This document shows, piece by piece, positions 61,192 to 64,000 of a stretch of 64,000 nt of DNA. Numbering within the stretch: position 1 is the first letter of the stretch; each line of letters starts with the position of its first letter. The stretch comes from Nesterenkonia xinjiangensis (lineage in GTDB: Bacteria > Actinomycetota > Actinomycetes > Actinomycetales > Micrococcaceae): contig NZ_JACCFY010000001.1 of NCBI RefSeq assembly GCF_013410745.1, positions 1,116,001 through 1,180,000 on the forward strand, in the 5' to 3' direction. The notes beneath the pieces are model-generated. The model was given only the letters and a program-made list of their open reading frames with translations, was not told the DNA's origin and searched no databases. Made by a program: the position numbers and the translations under genes.

Positions 61192-62841
61192 TCAGAAACG
61201 CCCCGCGCCCTCCCCAGACGCCTCGGTCAGGAACCCGTCCACATAAAGGTCCCGGATCTCGCCGCGCAGACCGGCGGTGAGCTCGGCGACGTCGACCGTG
61301 CCGTCGTCGAGCAGCGCACCCACTGCGGTGATCAGCTGCCCCACGGCGAACTCGCCATCGGCCGCCCCCAGCACCCCCGCCGCCCCGGAGGAGACCGGCC
61401 GGATGCGACGCAGCCCTCCGCCCTGCCGGGCGAGGATGACCTCCGGATCGGCGGCGCCGAAACGCTGGTGCCGCTCTTCGGTGACATCTTCGGCGACGAC
61501 GAGCCTGAGGTCCAGCACGGCGTCCGGCTCCCGCGCCACGGCGAGCGCACGCTGGGTGGTGCACCCCAGCGCCGGGCCCAGCGGCTGGTCGACCGGGTGG
61601 GTGATCTCCTCCGCCCGGCACCAGGTCACCGAGGAGGAGCCATCGTCGCCCACCTCCGGACGATGCAGCCAGACCATGCCGAAGCCCACGGCGGAGACAC
61701 CCCGGGCGGCGAAGTCCTCCACATAGTCGGAGTACCGGCCGCGGTAGTCGTCGAGATCTCGCTGCTCGGAGGCGTCGCGAAGCCATGTCTCCGCGTAGCC
61801 GGGGCCGTCCTGCAGATCCCGTTGGATGAACCAGGCGTCCAGTCCGGCCTCCTCTGCCCAGCGACGCGGCCGCTGCTGCCAGTCGACCTCGCCGTGGACC
61901 TCCCAGTTGCCCAGCATCTGGGCCGTCCCGCCGGGTGCCAGCACCGCCGGAAGCCCAGCGACCAGCTCTGCCATCAGCTCGTCCCCGGTGCGGCCTCCGT
62001 CGCGATAGGTATACCGCTCCCCCACCCTGGCCTCGGTGGCGCGCGGGGTGATGACGAACGGCGGATTGGAGACGACCAGGTCGAAGCGCTCGTCGGCCAC
62101 CGGCTCCAGGAGGCTGCCCTCACGCAGCTCCACGCGAGCGTCCAACCGAGCGGGGTCCAGCCTCAGCGCCTCGGCGTTGAGCAGCAGGTTGAAGCGGGCG
62201 AAGCCCAGCGCACGCGAGGAGATGTCGGTGGCGACCACATGCTCGGCGTGGTCCAGCAGCTGGAAGAGCTGGATGCCGCAGCCGGTGCCGATGTCCAGGG
62301 CCCGCCGCACGGGCCGCCGGTGAGTGATCGAGGCCAGTGTCAGACTGGCCTGCCCGATCCCGAGCACATGCTCGGCAGGCAGCGCGCCGTCCACCTGATG
62401 CGAGGACAGATCAGAGGCGACCCAGAGGTCCTCGGTCGAGGACCCGCCCGCCACCTGGAAGGGGCGCAGGTCCACCGACGGCCGACACAGCGGACCGTCC
62501 CGGTGGGCCAGGCCCAGCCGGACCAGCCCCGCGGCACCGACGCCGGGCAGCGCAGAGTCGACGACGACGGCGGGCACCTCCACGTCCAGCAGCCACAGCG
62601 CGGCCAGCACCGCCCCGGGATCCGGCCGCTGAGCGGCGAGCAGCCGACCCACCTGCAGCTGCCCCGGGGCGATCTGCTCCCGACTCAGGGCCGCCACCGC
62701 GTCCTCGCCGAGCAGCTCGGCCACGTGCAGGTTGGTGAAGCCGGCGGCGAGCAGGTCGCCGCGCAGCGCGGCCACCAGGTCCAGATCTGCGGAGGAGGGG
62801 GCGGGCAGCGCCGCGGCGGACTCGCGGGACAGGCGGGGCAT
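61192..62841 (-). CDS. Class I SAM methyltransferase with HemK-type NPPF motif
   Basis: A 549-residue two-part protein. The first ~150 residues are an actinobacterial N-terminal domain (DUF7059-like). The middle is a Rossmann methyltransferase with ALDIGTGCGIQLFQLL (about 180) and VVSNPPFVITP (about 258), the N6-adenine/N5-glutamine type signature. The last ~150 residues are a separate domain. The substrate may be a glutamine, adenine or rRNA base; unknown. The gene is 5 bp downstream of trhO. Confidence 0.85.
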   Translation of the reverse strand: MPRLSRESAAALPAPSSADLDLVAALRGDLLAAGFTNLHVAELLGEDAVAALSREQIAPGQLQVGRLLAAQRPDPGAVLAALWLLDVEVPAVVVDSALPGVGAAGLVRLGLAHRDGPLCRPSVDLRPFQVAGGSSTEDLWVASDLSSHQVDGALPAEHVLGIGQASLTLASITHRRPVRRALDIGTGCGIQLFQLLDHAEHVVATDISSRALGFARFNLLLNAEALRLDPARLDARVELREGSLLEPVADERFDLVVSNPPFVITPRATEARVGERYTYRDGGRTGDELMAELVAGLPAVLAPGGTAQMLGNWEVHGEVDWQQRPRRWAEEAGLDAWFIQRDLQDGPGYAETWLRDASEQRDLDDYRGRYSDYVEDFAARGVSAVGFGMVWLHRPEVGDDGSSSVTWCRAEEITHPVDQPLGPALGCTTQRALAVAREPDAVLDLRLVVAEDVTEERHQRFGAADPEVILARQGGGLRRIRPVSSGAAGVLGAADGEFAVGQLITAVGALLDDGTVDVAELTAGLRGEIRDLYVDGFLTEASGEGAGRF

Positions 62842-62846
62842 CGGTG

Positions 62847-63788
62847 TCAGGACCTCTCCAGGGGCACGGGAGCAGGGAGCTGCGAGGGCCGGGAGAGCCG
62901 GTCCTCACACGCCGCGCAGCGGGTCGTCTCAGGGATGTGGCGGCAGTCCTCGCAGTACAGCTGAAGAGTCGAGCAGCCGCGGTCGAGGCAGTTGTGGAGG
63001 GTGCTGGTGGGAGCCGCACAGCGCGTGCACTCTCCCACGGTGACGGAGTCCTGGCTGAATCGGGTGTTCATCCGCCCGTCGAACACGTACAGCTCGCCCT
63101 CCCAGAGGCCGGAGTCCCCGTAGGTCTCCCCGTAGCGCACGATGCCGCCGTCGAGCTGGTAGACCTCTTCGAAACCGCGGTTGCGCATCAGCGAGGAGAG
63201 CACCTCGCAGCGGATGCCCCCGGTGCAGTAGGTGACCACCGGCTGGTCCTTCAGATGGTCGTACTTGCCGGAGTCCAGCTCTGCGACGAAGTCTCGCGTG
63301 GTCTCGGTCTCCGGGACCACGGCGTCCTTGAACCGGCCGATCCGGGCCTCCACCGCATTGCGTCCGTCGAAGAAGGCGACCTCCACACCCTCGGCCCGGC
63401 GAGCGTCGACCAGCTCATGGACCTCATGCGGCGTCAGGTGCTGACCCCCGCCGATCACCCCGGACTCATCGACCTGCACCTCGTCCGGGACGCCGAAGGC
63501 GACCAGCTCCGGGCGGACCTTCACCGAGAGCCGGGGAAAGTCCTCTGCGCCGCCGTCGGACCATTTGAACTCCATGTCCCGGAACGGGCCGTAGGTGCGG
63601 GTCTGCTTCACATACTGCTTCACCGCGGAGAGCTCGCCGCCGACCGTGCCGTTGAGACCATGGGGAGACACGATGATGCGCCCCTTGAGCCCCAGTTCGC
63701 GGCACAGGGTGTGCTGCCACAGCCGCACGGCCTCAGGATCCGAGAGCGGGGTGAAGGTGTAGTAGAGGACGATCCGGGAGATGCTCAC
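62847..63788 (-). CDS. trhO: tRNA uridine(34) hydroxylase TrhO, rhodanese family
   Basis: A 313-residue enzyme for prephenate-independent 5-hydroxyuridine formation at tRNA position 34. N-terminal ferredoxin-like domain ([24 protein letters not shown]), rhodanese domain with active Cys188 in [10 protein letters not shown], and a C-terminal Cys-rich zinc region ([27 protein letters not shown]). GTG 63788 begins the homology; no good ribosome site is seen. Confidence 0.93.
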   Translation of the reverse strand: MSISRIVLYYTFTPLSDPEAVRLWQHTLCRELGLKGRIIVSPHGLNGTVGGELSAVKQYVKQTRTYGPFRDMEFKWSDGGAEDFPRLSVKVRPELVAFGVPDEVQVDESGVIGGGQHLTPHEVHELVDARRAEGVEVAFFDGRNAVEARIGRFKDAVVPETETTRDFVAELDSGKYDHLKDQPVVTYCTGGIRCEVLSSLMRNRGFEEVYQLDGGIVRYGETYGDSGLWEGELYVFDGRMNTRFSQDSVTVGECTRCAAPTSTLHNCLDRGCSTLQLYCEDCRHIPETTRCAACEDRLSRPSQLPAPVPLERS

Positions 63789-63880
63789 GGCAACCCAGGA
63801 TACCGATCGGAGAGGCCTCCATCGGCGCAACTTTATGAACTCGTTGCCTCATCCCCTCCCACGGGCAGGCGTTTTATTCA

Positions 63881-63886
63881 TATAGT
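63881..63886 (+). promoter_or_regulatory. -10 box of the GNAT gene, probably leaderless
   Basis: TATAGT lies 6 nt before ATG 63893, so the expected start site is the A of the start codon. No ribosome site is present. No clear -35 is seen. Confidence 0.5.
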
Positions 63887-63892
63887 CGTGAC

Positions 63893-64000
63893 ATGACTTC
63901 CGAGCTGAACGACGCACTCGTCCGCACCTGGGTGACCGGCTGGGCCAGGACCCACGACTATGACGTGGACCATGCCGGGTCGGTCCACTCGGCCCTGCGC
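63893..64000 (+). CDS. Probable GNAT-family acetyltransferase, N-terminus only
   Basis: Only 36 codons are in the window (MTSELNDALVRTWVTGWART...). The opening resembles actinobacterial GNAT acetyltransferases that start with a VRTWVxGWA segment, but the acetyl-CoA motif lies beyond the edge, so the call is tentative. It is divergent from trhO. A TATAGT box immediately upstream and no Shine-Dalgarno suggest leaderless translation. Confidence 0.5.
   Translation, partial: MTSELNDALVRTWVTGWARTHDYDVDHAGSVHSALR

Overview
The window is a high-GC actinobacterial chromosome segment. The closest fit is the Micrococcales (a Micrococcaceae such as Nesterenkonia or Arthrobacter), judged from bS22, a DUF3263 protein, a LytR C-terminal protein, a CarD-IspDF-CysS-RlmB block, DUF4032, HrcA/CIRCE control of groEL and the rRNA leader. 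No phage genes, insertion sequences or CRISPR arrays were seen. This is a core region carrying one large catabolic block.

Layout. 1-10.6 kb: 5' end of groEL with a CIRCE promoter, LytR-C and DUF3263 proteins, ung, a ThrE-type exporter, tRNA-Val, a Rossmann oxidoreductase divergent from an XRE-cupin regulator with azlCD, a DHA2 drug exporter, tRNA-Thr and a DsbA-like protein. 10.8-15.1 kb: otsA-otsB-DUF4032 and a Bcp peroxiredoxin. 15.2-35.7 kb: purine/ureide catabolism. 35.7-43.2 kb: TetR, a membrane coiled-coil protein, tRNA-Pro and an rRNA operon (16S-23S-5S, minus strand, two promoters). 43.5-51.2 kb: a degenerate maltokinase-like protein, rlmB-cysS-ispDF-carD, a lipoprotein, a glutaredoxin-like protein and bS22. 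51.2-64 kb: acuC, a TrkA/TrkH-type K+ system, proC, a TIM-barrel isomerase, ppx/gppA, topA, an ArsR-type regulator, a two-domain methyltransferase, trhO and the start of a probable GNAT acetyltransferase.

The purine block is the most informative part. Urate is taken to allantoin (uricase, HIU hydrolase, OHCU decarboxylase) and on through AllB and AllE. Glyoxylate is then used by Gcl-Hyi-GlxR-glycerate kinase or by malate synthase, with a malic enzyme to return malate to pyruvate. An NCS2 permease, a DUF6986 CitE-like aldolase and an IclR regulator complete the set. Allantoate amidohydrolase and a ureidoglycolate-consuming enzyme are not in the window.

Reading the intergenic DNA by eye, I find a 15-bp palindrome (WTCCR-N5-YGGAW) that recurs as tandem pairs whose starts are exactly 21 bp apart. 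The pairs lie at or just downstream of the start site of six promoters: hyi operon, permease, malic enzyme operon, OHCU operon, malate synthase, and a strong orphan promoter for an unrecognised 63-residue ORF at 28776-28967. This looks like one IclR (AllR-like) regulon with an undescribed small member. aceE sits in the middle of the block but has clearly lower GC and different codon use, and carries no such box.
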